Source: Bin5 sp965204705 (GTDB lineage: Bacteria > Chloroflexota > Anaerolineae > Caldilineales > Caldilineaceae). From it: 64,000 nucleotides of DNA. This document shows, piece by piece, positions 37,584 through 47,183 of the stretch (position 1 is the stretch's first letter; each line of letters begins with the position of its first letter). The notes below the pieces were generated by a model that saw nothing but the letters and a program-made list of their open reading frames with translations, had not been told where the DNA came from and did no database searches. The translations under genes were made by a program, and so were the position numbers. Location: contig OZ242006.1 in assembly GCA_965204705.1 (NCBI GenBank), positions 2,232,001-2,296,000 on the forward strand, read 5' to 3'.

Positions 37584-37803
37584 GATACGTCCCCTCCGAT
37601 AGGCCCCAAATGGAGAGCCACTTTGTTAAGGGGTCTGGGAAGTAAAACACGGCAACCTGCCGTTCCACAGGTGGTTGTATGCGTTGGGCTTGCCAGCCTT
37701 CGTCCACCCAGGTACACGCGTTGGGTTGCGCACAGCAGGTTGGCCGGGTCGAGGAATCAGGACTACGATTCAATTCGGAAATAAATGCGTAGCCCAAGTC
37801 GCC

Positions 37804-38106
37804 TCATTGCAATAATCTGGTACGTAAGTTTTTCAGATCCCTTAAATTCATCTCACTGTGTTCGAGGTTGATTTGTCTTTCAGTGAATTGGTTACCTTCC
37901 TTGTCACTGAGTCCTGCCTGATTCCAAATCATGGCGATATAGCCCAATACAGCATTTCCTTTTGACAACGCTCGGACAATCTTGCTCCATCTCTCCGTTT
38001 GGTTTTCGTGCCTTCCTTTAGCCTGAATGTCGCTATTCAGAGAGTCGTGTAGAGCAATGTGGCGGCAATTGCCGAGACAACCAACCACACAGGGAGACCG
38101 AGTCAA
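37804..38106 (-). CDS. Doubtful small hypothetical protein
   Basis: A 100-codon frame from TTG with C-terminal 'NQTERWSKIVRALSKGNAVLGY' and charged tail. Reasonably protein-like second half, poor start, no recognised family; could be a decayed fragment. The rest of 37584-38604 has no gene. Confidence 0.2.
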   Translation of the reverse strand: MTRSPCVVGCLGNCRHIALHDSLNSDIQAKGRHENQTERWSKIVRALSKGNAVLGYIAMIWNQAGLSDKEGNQFTERQINLEHSEMNLRDLKNLRTRLLQ

Positions 38107-38604
38107 TACGGCAAATTATTCGTTTTCGCGGCATTCGTCCTTTTCTCTTTGCATGGCAAGTCAACCATTGTCTGCCAATGCAGTCCACTGGCACCATTGC
38201 GAAAGCGGCAAATTGAGTCTCAGTCCTTTTGGTTTTCCCCTCATACACATTCAACCAAGCATTGTCTCCATTCGGAGATCGCCCGACTTGCTGCAGGGAG
38301 TTGAAACGGACAAAGTGAGATCGTTACCCCACATGAGATAGCTCGAACTTGCAGATTTGCAGTATAGTCCCCAAAATGACCTTTCTTAGGGCACTGAATT
38401 CAGTTTCTTCAATTCTAGTGCAATTCTGGTGACAATACTGTAACGAAGAGCGTTTCTTGATAACAGTTTGATATCAGTTTTCGTGAATAGGTCCTTCCAG
38501 ATGTCGGCTCCAACTGGATCGCACCAGTTCCTACTTTGCTAACCATCGGAACGCATTCAGACGTGCTTGCCCGTCCATGCCACGAGTCAAAGGGAAATAG
38601 CCAA

Positions 38605-41328
38605 GTGACAATTGTCGAAGGCCGCAAAAGAGAAATGGAACTGTTGCAAAGTCAACTGACTAAGCTCAGGGAAACAGTTATTCGCATCAACGAAAATATT
38701 GACTTAGGCTGTGTTCTCCAGGAAGTGGTCAACAGTGCACAGGCATTAATGCTAGCTCGCTACGGTGTAATTGCAATTCTGGAGGATAAGCCTCGCGATT
38801 ACAGGGTCAACTGGTCGCCTGTAAGCAAGGAGTTCCCTACATGGGCAGACCCTTCGGGCAATGCTTTCCCAAAGACTTCCTCCTGCATCATTTCAGGCCT
38901 GAACCCAAGTGAGCGCTACAAAGTGCGTGTACGAGCCCGCTATAGCGGCTACTCCGGGGATTGGAGCAATTTAGCCGAAACTGTCGTAGCGTCGGCTGAG
39001 GCTGAAACTACCGCTGCAAACATGGGAGTCTCCCCGCCCACGCCGACAGATTCACCACGCTTTAGGGCAGTCGGCGCGGTGAACTTGGAAAGTAAACAGC
39101 CTGGAGAACTTACGATGTCGTGGGACGCGCCAGACGATTCGGGGCAGCCACATGATTTCATCACTACCGGGCTAAGTGTTGCAGAGAAACAGAGACTGGA
39201 AGAGACGCCGGGAAGAATGCCGTTCTTTGCATACCTTTGTAGGCTATACGAGCCGTTAAATATTCCCGACTTTTACAATCACAATAAGGTAAAGGGCCTC
39301 CCCGATTTTCGTCCTTTTCCTATGAGTTCCTTTCTGGCCGCGCCGATTCGTCACCAGGGGGTATCCTTTGGCAGCATCTGTTTGGCCAAGGAAAAAGGGG
39401 GGCAAGAATTCAGCCAGGAGGACGAAAAGAATCTTGCGGCATTAACCTCCCTGGCTGCGGTGGCAATCGCAAATTCGCGGCAGTACAGGAGCGAACATCT
39501 CGCGAGCGACGAACTGAATGAGATGATAGATACGTCGCCAGTTGGTGTGGGTGTCTTTAACGTCCTGTCGGGAGACCCAAGATCGTTAAATCGAGAAGCA
39601 ATGAGAATCATTCGGGGCCTCGACCTGTCGAATGGCTCTTTGGCTGAAATACTGAAAGTCTTGTCCGTCCGCTGGGCCGATGGACAAGAAATGTCGCTGA
39701 AGGAGTTTGTTTTTGCGCTATGTCAGCGCGACGGCAAGACGCTGAGGACTGAGGAGTTAGTACTGTCTGTTCCAAACGGTCATTCGAATACTGTTTTGGT
39801 AAACGCATCCCCAATAAGCTTGCAAAATGGGGTGGCTATGTCTCTAGTTGTCACCATACAGGACATGACCCCGCTGGAGGAGTTTGAGAAGCATCGGGCC
39901 GAATTTCTGGGAATGGTGAGCCACGAACTGTGGACGCCGCTGAGTTCGATCAAAGGTTCGGCTGTAACTTTGCGAGAATCACTGAATTCTCTGGACCCCG
40001 CCGAAATTGTCCAGTTTATCCGTGTCATCGAAATTCAGGCCAACCGGATGCGCGATCTGATCAGCCACCTTCTGGACGTTGCGCGGATCGAGACGGGTTC
40101 CCTTTCCGTAACTCCCGAGCCGGCGGACGTGGTCGTCCTGATAGATGAGGCCAGGAATTCATTTCTGAGTGGGGGCGGACGGGACTTAGTGACTGTCGAC
40201 CTTGAGACGAACCTGCCTTTGGTGATGGCGGACAAACGACGCGTAGTTCAAGTTCTGGACAACCTGCTTTCCAACGCAGAAAAGTACTCGCACGAATCAT
40301 CGGGCATCAGGGTGAGCGTAGCGCTGGATGGCGGCTACATCGCGTTTTCCGTGGCTGACAAAGGCGTAGGGGTGCCGCCAGAACGAATCCCTCATCTGTT
40401 CCGAAAGTTCACTCGCATTAGCAACGAAAGGGAAGATCGGGAAATTGAAGGCTCTGGTCTGGGCCTCGCCATCTGCAAAGGGATCGTGGAAGCCCACGGC
40501 GGCCGGATCTGGGCCGAAAGTGGTGGACTGGGTATGGGAACACGATTTACCTTTACACTGCCCGTCGTCAATGAGGAAATTGGTGACTCGGCAACAGGAG
40601 ATTCTCTGTACGCAAGAGAAACTATGCATTCAGGTACAGAGCCGTTGCGGATTCTCGCGGTGGATGACGATCCGCGGTCACTTCGGTACGTGCGGAATAT
40701 CCTCTCCAAGGCGGGCTATGTTCCCATAGTGACAGGTAACCCCGAAGAAGTTCTCAACTTAGTTAAGTCCGACCAGCCACATCTGGTATTGTTGGACCTG
40801 ATGTTGCCGGGTAGTGACGGCATCGAGTTGATGAAGAGAATTCTGGCCGTCACTGAAGTGCCGGTCTTGTTCCTGTCGGCCTACGGCAGAGACGAGACAA
40901 TCGCTATTGCCTTGGAGTCTGGAGCTGCCGATTACATTGTAAAGCCCTTTTCCCAGACCGAATTGGTTGCCAGGGTCAGGGCGGCCTTGCGTCGGCAACT
41001 GGTGCCAGTTCAGAAGGAACCTACAGGGTCCTATGTGCTGGGTGAACTTATCGTTGACTACGCCGAACGTACGGTAAGCATCGCGGGACGCCCCATTGAC
41101 TTGACTGTCACCGAATACAATCTTCTATATTTGCTATCGACTCGTGCCGGGCGAGTGCTAACCCATACTGAATTATTGCAGAAGGTTTGGAATATGAGAC
41201 CCGGCAGTGACAGGAGCGTTATACGCACCAATATAGGAAGACTCCGCCGCAAGTTGGGAGACGAAGCGGACAATCCAACGTATGTATTCGCTGTGCCTCG
41301 TGTGGGCTACCGCATGCCGAAAGGGTGA
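38605..41328 (+). CDS. Hybrid histidine kinase/response regulator with Fn3 unit inside its GAF domain
   Basis: Paralogue of the 4679 kinase: GAF, PAS-like, HisKA (H in 'GMVSHELWTPLSSIKGS'), HATPase_c ('DNLLSNAEKYS', 'GLGLAICKGI'), REC (D in 'LVLLDLMLPGSDG'), OmpR-type winged helix ('VPRVGYRMPKG'). The GAF domain is interrupted after its first strands (YGVIAILED) by 119 residues forming one fibronectin-III period ('ISGLNPSERYKVRVRARYSG', 'ELTMSWDAPDDSGQP'); GAF then resumes ('HDFITTGLSVAEKQ'). Start GTG 38605 (AAGGGAA upstream) or ATG 38635; the longer TTG start at 38536 adds unrelated residues. Codons are less C-ending than kinase 1, suggesting different history. Signalling may be altered or lost; all phosphotransfer residues remain. 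Confidence 0.9.
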   Translation: MTIVEGRKREMELLQSQLTKLRETVIRINENIDLGCVLQEVVNSAQALMLARYGVIAILEDKPRDYRVNWSPVSKEFPTWADPSGNAFPKTSSCIISGLNPSERYKVRVRARYSGYSGDWSNLAETVVASAEAETTAANMGVSPPTPTDSPRFRAVGAVNLESKQPGELTMSWDAPDDSGQPHDFITTGLSVAEKQRLEETPGRMPFFAYLCRLYEPLNIPDFYNHNKVKGLPDFRPFPMSSFLAAPIRHQGVSFGSICLAKEKGGQEFSQEDEKNLAALTSLAAVAIANSRQYRSEHLASDELNEMIDTSPVGVGVFNVLSGDPRSLNREAMRIIRGLDLSNGSLAEILKVLSVRWADGQEMSLKEFVFALCQRDGKTLRTEELVLSVPNGHSNTVLVNASPISLQNGVAMSLVVTIQDMTPLEEFEKHRAEFLGMVSHELWTPLSSIKGSAVTLRESLNSLDPAEIVQFIRVIEIQANRMRDLISHLLDVARIETGSLSVTPEPADVVVLIDEARNSFLSGGGRDLVTVDLETNLPLVMADKRRVVQVLDNLLSNAEKYSHESSGIRVSVALDGGYIAFSVADKGVGVPPERIPHLFRKFTRISNEREDREIEGSGLGLAICKGIVEAHGGRIWAESGGLGMGTRFTFTLPVVNEEIGDSATGDSLYARETMHSGTEPLRILAVDDDPRSLRYVRNILSKAGYVPIVTGNPEEVLNLVKSDQPHLVLLDLMLPGSDGIELMKRILAVTEVPVLFLSAYGRDETIAIALESGAADYIVKPFSQTELVARVRAALRRQLVPVQKEPTGSYVLGELIVDYAERTVSIAGRPIDLTVTEYNLLYLLSTRAGRVLTHTELLQKVWNMRPGSDRSVIRTNIGRLRRKLGDEADNPTYVFAVPRVGYRMPKG
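38789..39145 (+). other. 357-bp fibronectin-III unit inserted in frame
   Basis: Exactly 119 codons between two similar junctions (AAGCCTCGCGATTACA and CAGCCACATGATTTCA, 11 of 16 matching). The segment begins in mid-domain (DYRVNWSP) and ends with the start of the next domain (SWDAPDDSGQ), that is, one circularly permuted tandem-repeat period. Confidence 0.8.
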
Positions 41329-41489
41329 GCCAAAGAAATGACAATACGCTAATGGAATAACGAAGACTTCCAGATAGAACTCATGCAGAGTGAAGAATGT
41401 GGTTCCTCTTACATTGTGGTGGAAAATTGAGACCGTAACAGTCCCAAGGCTAATCGCGGAACAGAAGAAGCCGTAACGAGTTCACTTCT

Positions 41490-41570
41490 TTGAGGCCCTC
41501 TTGCCTGCCGACCCAGTCCCCGTACTTGTCGGACTAACATAACGAGTGGTACAAACGTCGGGGGCAGGTC
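41490..41570 (-). repeat. 81-bp inverted repeat, right copy
   Basis: Reverse-complement partner of 35336-35416 with six mismatches. Next to the modular TTCGCGG repeat array that starts at 41572. Confidence 0.9.
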
Positions 41571-41571
41571 G

Positions 41572-41690
41572 GCGCCCCTTCGCTTAACTTCGCGGATCAA
41601 AGAAAGGTGTTCTCCGCGTCCCTCCGCGTCCTCCGCGGACAGCAAAAGGTGTTCTCCGCGCCTCTTCGAGTAACTTCGCGGATCGATCAG
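41572..41690 (+). repeat. TTCGCGG modular repeat, array 2
   Basis: Units like 'CTTCGCGGATCAAAG' and 'GTTCTCCGCGTCC' between kinase 2 and the acyltransferase gene. 41329-41489 shows nothing else. Confidence 0.75.
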
Positions 41691-41754
41691 TTATTCCTGT
41701 TCCTCGAGTCAGCGGAGGAACATCCCAAACAGGCCCACACCCTTGCCGCGACAC

Positions 41755-43242
41755 CTAATCCGTATGGGAGCCAGACCCACCCTCCGGATCAGACTCCGCA
41801 CTTTCCTGCCCCTGCCCTCCCCGCAGCCGCGCCAGACTCAGCAATCTATCGAACTCCGTCTGAAATGCAGAAATAATGGTATCCGGATCCGGCGCCAGCC
41901 CCCGATCGGTAATCAGCCCGATATTCACCTGCCCCGCGTAGCTGAATATGCTGATACCCACACCGATGGAACCGGACTGCGGCACCCAGAAAACAATTGT
42001 GTCGAGAAGTTTGCCGGCAAAGTAGAGTTTCTGCGACGGGCCAGGCACATTTGTCAAGACCACACTCACTTTGTCGGCATAGTAGCCGCGTACGCCCTTG
42101 GCAATTCTGTCCGACACAACACCTAGGCCGGCGATAGCCTGATAAGTCACCAAGGCTTCAGGCGACCGTTTGATGGCATCCATGCTGCGTTTCGTAGCAA
42201 ATAAGCGATCCATGGGATCGGCGATGCCGATGGGCAGGGGAAGATAGACGAGAGCGAACCGGTTTGTCAGCTTCGTATCATCGGGCGCCCGGATATCCAC
42301 CGGGACCATCGCCCGAATCTCCTTACCATCCGGATCGTCGCCGCGAGTTTCGACATACCTGCGCAGAGCGCCGGCCATCGCCGCGACCAGAACATCATTT
42401 ACCGTTGCCCCCACTGCATTCTTCACGAACTTTACATCATCCAGGGGAATACCCTTGGACCAGGCGACCGCTTTCCCAACCCCGACCTCACCCTTGAAAG
42501 CTGTCTTGTCGTCGGTCGTCATGAGCGCAAGCTTGGCCAACACAGCGACGAGCCTACCAGCCATCTGTCCGCCCCTTACCGCCAGGGACAGCAGATTCCT
42601 GCGATTCCCAGCCCTCCTGCCGCCTTCCGGCAGCTTCGCTGCCTCCGGGGAGGCGCCGACCTGGTTCGGCGCGCGTAGAGAACTCCTGTCTCGGGTCGGC
42701 CCGGCGTCAGGCCCTGGTATTGGGCCCGCCCCCTCGGCAGACCCGTCAGTTAGGCCGAGCAGCACTCTTACCAATGCCGAGCCGTCTCCGATACAGTGGT
42801 GAATACGCCCGAAGAAGACGCTGCCGCCCCCATAACCCTCGATGAGAGTGAACCTCCACAGAGGTAGATTCATATCGAGCGAAGTGGAGAGCAGCCGGGC
42901 TACGGTTTCGTTGAGCGTTTTCGTATCCCCGGGCGAAGGCAGGACGATGCGCCCAACATGCGCCCGCAGGTCGAACTCCGGATCGGTCTCCCAATACGAA
43001 CGGCTCCTGAAGGTGCCTCGAAACGCTACCACGCGCTGGCGAAAGCGTTCGTGAATCAGAAGCCGCTCCTCCAGCACAGCCAGCACATCCTCATACTGCA
43101 GCGCCTGCCTGAAGAACCAGAAGCCGTTGATCACCATCGGATTCGTTGGATCGTCCATTAGTAGCCAGGCTCGATCCACGCTGGACATCGGCTCGCGTCC
43201 GGCCATCGGAATGCTCCCCGCAGGCTCAGTGATTTGCTCCAT
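41755..43242 (-). CDS. Wax ester synthase/diacylglycerol acyltransferase (WS/DGAT)
   Basis: A 495-residue acyl-CoA-dependent O-acyltransferase making storage wax esters or triacylglycerols. Catalytic HHxxxDG is present at H148-H149-C-I-G-D153-G. Other family blocks: 'MSSVDRAWLLMDDPTNPM' near the start, 'NDVLVAAMAGALR', 'LTNVPGPSQKLYFAG'. Start chosen at ATG 43242 (AAGGTAC upstream); residues from 43491 are repeat-derived and Arg-rich. Stand-alone gene. Suggests storage lipid in this organism; phospholipid or wax end product not readable. Confidence 0.92.
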   Translation of the reverse strand: MEQITEPAGSIPMAGREPMSSVDRAWLLMDDPTNPMVINGFWFFRQALQYEDVLAVLEERLLIHERFRQRVVAFRGTFRSRSYWETDPEFDLRAHVGRIVLPSPGDTKTLNETVARLLSTSLDMNLPLWRFTLIEGYGGGSVFFGRIHHCIGDGSALVRVLLGLTDGSAEGAGPIPGPDAGPTRDRSSLRAPNQVGASPEAAKLPEGGRRAGNRRNLLSLAVRGGQMAGRLVAVLAKLALMTTDDKTAFKGEVGVGKAVAWSKGIPLDDVKFVKNAVGATVNDVLVAAMAGALRRYVETRGDDPDGKEIRAMVPVDIRAPDDTKLTNRFALVYLPLPIGIADPMDRLFATKRSMDAIKRSPEALVTYQAIAGLGVVSDRIAKGVRGYYADKVSVVLTNVPGPSQKLYFAGKLLDTIVFWVPQSGSIGVGISIFSYAGQVNIGLITDRGLAPDPDTIISAFQTEFDRLLSLARLRGGQGQESAESDPEGGSGSHTD

Positions 43243-43344
43243 AGGGTACCTTAGCTTGTGGTCCAGTTCTGGGGCCAAGCTCAATTTGCGGTAGCAAAGA
43301 GCTGATTCGATAAGCGCCGCGCACCGGCACGAAGAGCACCCCAC

Positions 43345-43380
43345 ACGCCTTCGGTGTTCTTCGCGCCCCTTCGCGGATCG
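43345..43380 (+). repeat. TTCGCGG modular repeat, single unit
   Basis: 'TCGGTGTTCTTCGCG' and 'CCCTTCGCGGATCG' in 43243-43661; the remainder of that gap has no gene. Confidence 0.65.
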
Positions 43381-43661
43381 ACCGATTCTGTTTTTTTCAA
43401 TATTCAAGCGAGAAACAGCCCTGAGAGGCCCGAAGGCTTGCCGTTCTTGTTGTATTCTGAGCGATCTACCCAATATGTCAAGGGAACCCAATGTGAATCC
43501 CCCCAGACACTAGGACTTCCCCGCAGGTTACCTGGCGGAATCGCGCCAGCATCGCCTGCCTCTACGCAGTGAGCAAGAAAAGCGGGTCTTCATATGTAAC
43601 ACACACTAAGAGGGGGTCTTGCGAAGAAGCCCGGGCCTACAGGCGGGACCGGCTATAGCGC

Positions 43662-44813
43662 CTACAATCCTTCATGAATCAACACTTGTGTGCCAGGGTT
43701 GACGTCCGTGCTGAACATCCAGCCGTCATCGCTGTCGTCGTACATGTATGGAGACGCCCAACTGAAGAGCCACTCGGCATCCTCTTCGGTCATGTTGATG
43801 CATCCGCGGCTCATGGGCGTTCCGAAATTGCTGTGCCAGTACGTGCCATGAAAGGCGTAGTCCTCGTAAAAATACTGGACATTCTTGACCTCCGTCACAT
43901 GGTAGGAGTCGCCGGCCGCACGGCTGCCGCCCCGCATGTCTTGCATGGCGATCTTGACCCAGATGCGGAACGTCCCGGTGATAGTGGGGTTGTCGCCGAA
44001 TCCGGATGAAATGACGAACACCTTAACCGGTCTGGCTCCCTCATAGGCGATTGCCAACTGTTCGTTGAGGTCGACCTCGACCCAGCGTTCGGTAAACGTA
44101 GGGTAGAGGGCCCGGTCAAGCCTTTGCCCCATGCCTTCCAGGAGTTCGAGCGCACTTTCAGTCGGAATCCGCAGCACACGGCCAGGTTCAAGAGTGCTGC
44201 TGTTCTCCAGGTCATTCAACCGGGCCAGGGCGCCAGGATTCACTCCATGGCGTTCCGCGATGTCTGAGAGTGACTCTCCTGTCTGCACGGTATGAACATC
44301 GGGGCGGATGCCCCCTGGTTGCATTCCCGTTTCGGGGGGCGCCGGCTGCAGGCCAGTCACCGGATCAATAGGTCGGGCAGCGGGCGCGAGCGCTTGTGGC
44401 ACCAGCAGTTCCTGACCCAGGCTGAGCCATTCCTCGGATGTGAATCCATTAATGGCCATGAGCCTGGTCAGGCTGATTCCATGCTTTCCGGCCAGTCGGA
44501 ACAGTGTGTCCCCCGGCTGGACCGTGTAGAGCTGATACTCCACTTCACGCTCGGGTGCCGGAGCCACAGTTTCCCCGTCGTCGATCAAGAGGCGCTGGCC
44601 GTACCAGACATAGTTGGCGTCCGGCAGGTCGTTGAGCTCCTGCAGGTCTGCAACCGTGGTGCCATACTTTCTGGCAATCTGGCTCAGCGTTTCACCCGGT
44701 TGGACGATATGCTCCTCAGAGGCGGAGGCCCTGCCAGCAGCTGACATGATAGTGACAGCTGCCAGGATGAGAGCCAGCGTCCCCCGCGCTAAAGATTCAA
44801 TTAGCCGTCTCAT
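43662..44813 (-). CDS. L,D-transpeptidase with three LysM domains
   Basis: A 383-residue exported cell-wall enzyme. Signal peptide (1-32, ending ASA-SEE), LysM at about 34-78, 95-139 and 174-217 (each with 'GETLSQIA', 'GDTLFRLA' or 'GESLSDIA'), and a YkuD catalytic domain 243-381. H322 ('FHGTYWH') and C338 ('SRGCINM') are the active-site pair. It cross-links peptidoglycan through 3-3 bonds or attaches substrates to it. ATG 44813; longer frame upstream is unlikely. A peptidoglycan target implies a monoderm-type or thin wall with meso-DAP-like peptides, inferred. Confidence 0.93.
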   Translation of the reverse strand: MRRLIESLARGTLALILAAVTIMSAAGRASASEEHIVQPGETLSQIARKYGTTVADLQELNDLPDANYVWYGQRLLIDDGETVAPAPEREVEYQLYTVQPGDTLFRLAGKHGISLTRLMAINGFTSEEWLSLGQELLVPQALAPAARPIDPVTGLQPAPPETGMQPGGIRPDVHTVQTGESLSDIAERHGVNPGALARLNDLENSSTLEPGRVLRIPTESALELLEGMGQRLDRALYPTFTERWVEVDLNEQLAIAYEGARPVKVFVISSGFGDNPTITGTFRIWVKIAMQDMRGGSRAAGDSYHVTEVKNVQYFYEDYAFHGTYWHSNFGTPMSRGCINMTEEDAEWLFSWASPYMYDDSDDGWMFSTDVNPGTQVLIHEGL

Positions 44814-45720
44814 AAGGATGTCCCCAAAGAATGGGGCCCGTTGACGTCTGTCAGGACAGCGATGTGAGGGGGCAAAGCGCCTGTCCTCGACGGGCTCCAC
44901 AACTGCGCAAAGAATATCCGATACGCCCTTGGTATTCTTCGCGGTCCTTCGCGGATCGATTGGTTTTGTCTTTCACAAATTGTCAACGAAGCCAGATTCA
45001 TCGCTGAACTACACATACTGTCAAGCACACTGCTTTAACCAGCTGTTGATTGCAAGACGACCCTCTGTCAGCCTTCTCAAGGAAGTTACCGATCTCGGCC
45101 AGTTTATCCGAAGATTGTGGCCGCAAATCAAAGTGTGCTTTCCACTTCCTTAAGTTTATCAACTCACCCTTTGTCCCCTGAAATGCGGGGCAGACAGGCA
45201 GTTCCATGCTTGAAAACTGTCGCATACCTCATTTTTTTCCGGCATCGGAGTGAATCCAATCGGCTCGACCTGTGTCTCCGCTTGACACTCTCAATTACCT
45301 CACTTTTCTGGCCCATTACAGCAGAGAAACGCCCCAAATCTATCAACCAATTCTATGCTACCGGTGGCTGCCCCCGCGGCCGCTACCCCGCCCGCTCGGC
45401 CTCTCCCGGCAGTCGACAAATGCCCCGGCCCAACGGCCTTTTCCCCCTCCCCGCACAAAATGCGATATTCCTACATTTAATGTATAATTTGCATCCGGGA
45501 ACACACTCCTGCTCCGTTCGCCGCCCCCGACGAATGCGCCGTGATTGAATCGGGCGTACCCTGCAACATCGCACGCGAGACTTCTCTTGCCCAGGCAAGC
45601 CCGGTAGCAACATATCTCGCCCGCAAGGACGCGGCCCTGTTCGCCCGTCCACTGCACGAATCCTGCCGTCGTTCCCATGTCAGCGCCCATTCCGGTCCTG
45701 CTCGCGAAAGGAGACCTCCC
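44814..45720. other. Intergenic region with one repeat unit and a promoter-like box
   Basis: A TTCGCGG repeat unit lies at about 44923-44960. A perfect TATAAT (45483-45488) without a strong -35 lies 230 nt before the desaturase gene. Short reading frames (for example 44998-45225 minus) lack support. Confidence 0.5.
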
Positions 45721-47127
45721 ATGAGTGTCCAGGCCATCCCCAGAAACTATAGCCTGTCCGGCGGCCACCAGGACGCCGTTGAACTCGACGACGACCTCAT
45801 TGTCGAGCGCATGGAAGAAACCTGGTGGAAGCCCAAGCTGTCCCGCCAGCAGATGCGAGAAATCATGCAGCGCCGCGACGGCCCTGCCCTCTGGCACTAC
45901 AGTCTCTGGTTCATTTTGCTTGCCGTCAGCGCCTACCTCGCCGTCGTTTCCTGGGGAACCTGGTGGGCGATACCCGCTTTCCTTGTCTATGGCACAATCT
46001 ACTCCTCATCCGACGCCAGCTGGCACGAATGTGGCCACGGTACCCCCTTCCGCACCCACTGGCTCAACGAAGTGCTGTATCACGTCACTTCCTTCATGAC
46101 AATGCGCGAAGCCTATATGTGGCGTTGGAGCCACTCCCGCCACCATACCCACACCTATATCGTCGGCCGCGACCCCGAAATCCAGGTCCAGCGCCCGGCC
46201 GACCTCCTCAAGATCGCGATGGACTTCTTCTACCTGCGCAGCGGCCCGCCCGAGGTCTGGCGCGTTTTCCGCAACGCCTTGGGCCGGCCCAATTCGGACG
46301 TGCTCGACTTCATGCCGGAACGTGAGCTGCCCAAAATGTACTGGTCCAGCCGCATCTACATGGCAATTATCGCCGCATTTGCAATCTGGTCCATCGCCGT
46401 CGGCAGCTTCCTGCCCATGATGTTCGTGCTCCTGCCCCGCTTCTACGGCGGCTGGCTGCATCAGCTTCTCGGCCTCACCCAACACGCCGGCCTCGGCGAA
46501 GATACCTACGACCACCGCGAAAACACGCGCACCGTCTTTATCAACCCTGTATTCGCATTCCTCTACATGAACATGCAGTACCACATCGAGCACCACTCCA
46601 TGCCGATGACGCCCTACCACGCCCTGCCCAAACTGCATGAAGCTGTCAAAGACCAGATGCCGCCCCCCTACAAGAGCCTCTGGGAATGCTACAAGGAGAT
46701 GATCCCCGCTCTCATCAAGCAGGCCACCGGCGATCCCGGCTATCAGATAATACGCCCTATCCCCAAGGACCCCGAGACCGAAGCGCCCGAACACCAGACC
46801 GCGACCGAGGCCTCCGGCGAATGGGTCGAAGTCTGCCCTGTCGAAGACCTCAAGGAAGAAGACGTCATCCGCCTCGATCACGGCAGCCGCACGCTCGCCG
46901 TCTACCGTCTTAAAGGCGACCGCTTCTACGCCACCGACGGTCTCTGTACGCACGAATACGCCTACCTTGCCGATGGCCTTGTCATCGACAGCGTCATCGA
47001 ATGCCCGCTCCACAACGGCCGTTTCGATATCGCCACCGGACGCGCCCTGCGCGCCCCCGCCTGCGACCACCTCGAAACCTATCCCGTAGAACGACGCGGC
47101 AACACGCTTTTCGTTCGCGTCGCCTGA
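45721..47127 (+). CDS. Fatty acid desaturase-like oxygenase fused to Rieske ferredoxin (MocD-MocE type), copy A
   Basis: A 468-residue fusion. Residues 1-350 are a membrane desaturase/hydroxylase fold with three His boxes: H102-ECG-H106, H138-S-R-H141-H142, H288-I-E-H291-H292, plus H255 and H265, binding a di-iron centre. Residues about 365-468 are a Rieske [2Fe-2S] domain with C409-T-H411 and C428-P-L-H431. Electrons can thus pass within the chain to the di-iron site. The desaturase plus Rieske pair resembles MocD and MocE of rhizopine catabolism, here joined. GAAAGGAG precedes ATG 45721. Followed by copy B and by dehydrogenase and isomerase genes. Confidence 0.88.
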   Translation: MSVQAIPRNYSLSGGHQDAVELDDDLIVERMEETWWKPKLSRQQMREIMQRRDGPALWHYSLWFILLAVSAYLAVVSWGTWWAIPAFLVYGTIYSSSDASWHECGHGTPFRTHWLNEVLYHVTSFMTMREAYMWRWSHSRHHTHTYIVGRDPEIQVQRPADLLKIAMDFFYLRSGPPEVWRVFRNALGRPNSDVLDFMPERELPKMYWSSRIYMAIIAAFAIWSIAVGSFLPMMFVLLPRFYGGWLHQLLGLTQHAGLGEDTYDHRENTRTVFINPVFAFLYMNMQYHIEHHSMPMTPYHALPKLHEAVKDQMPPPYKSLWECYKEMIPALIKQATGDPGYQIIRPIPKDPETEAPEHQTATEASGEWVEVCPVEDLKEEDVIRLDHGSRTLAVYRLKGDRFYATDGLCTHEYAYLADGLVIDSVIECPLHNGRFDIATGRALRAPACDHLETYPVERRGNTLFVRVA

Positions 47128-47183
47128 GTTGACCGAATGCGCACTGGCTCCCCAAAGGAACGGTCTTTAGTAGGAGGACTGCC

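Noticed and set aside
44998..45225. Small minus-strand ORF
   Set aside because: No recognisable motif or ribosome site; likely random.
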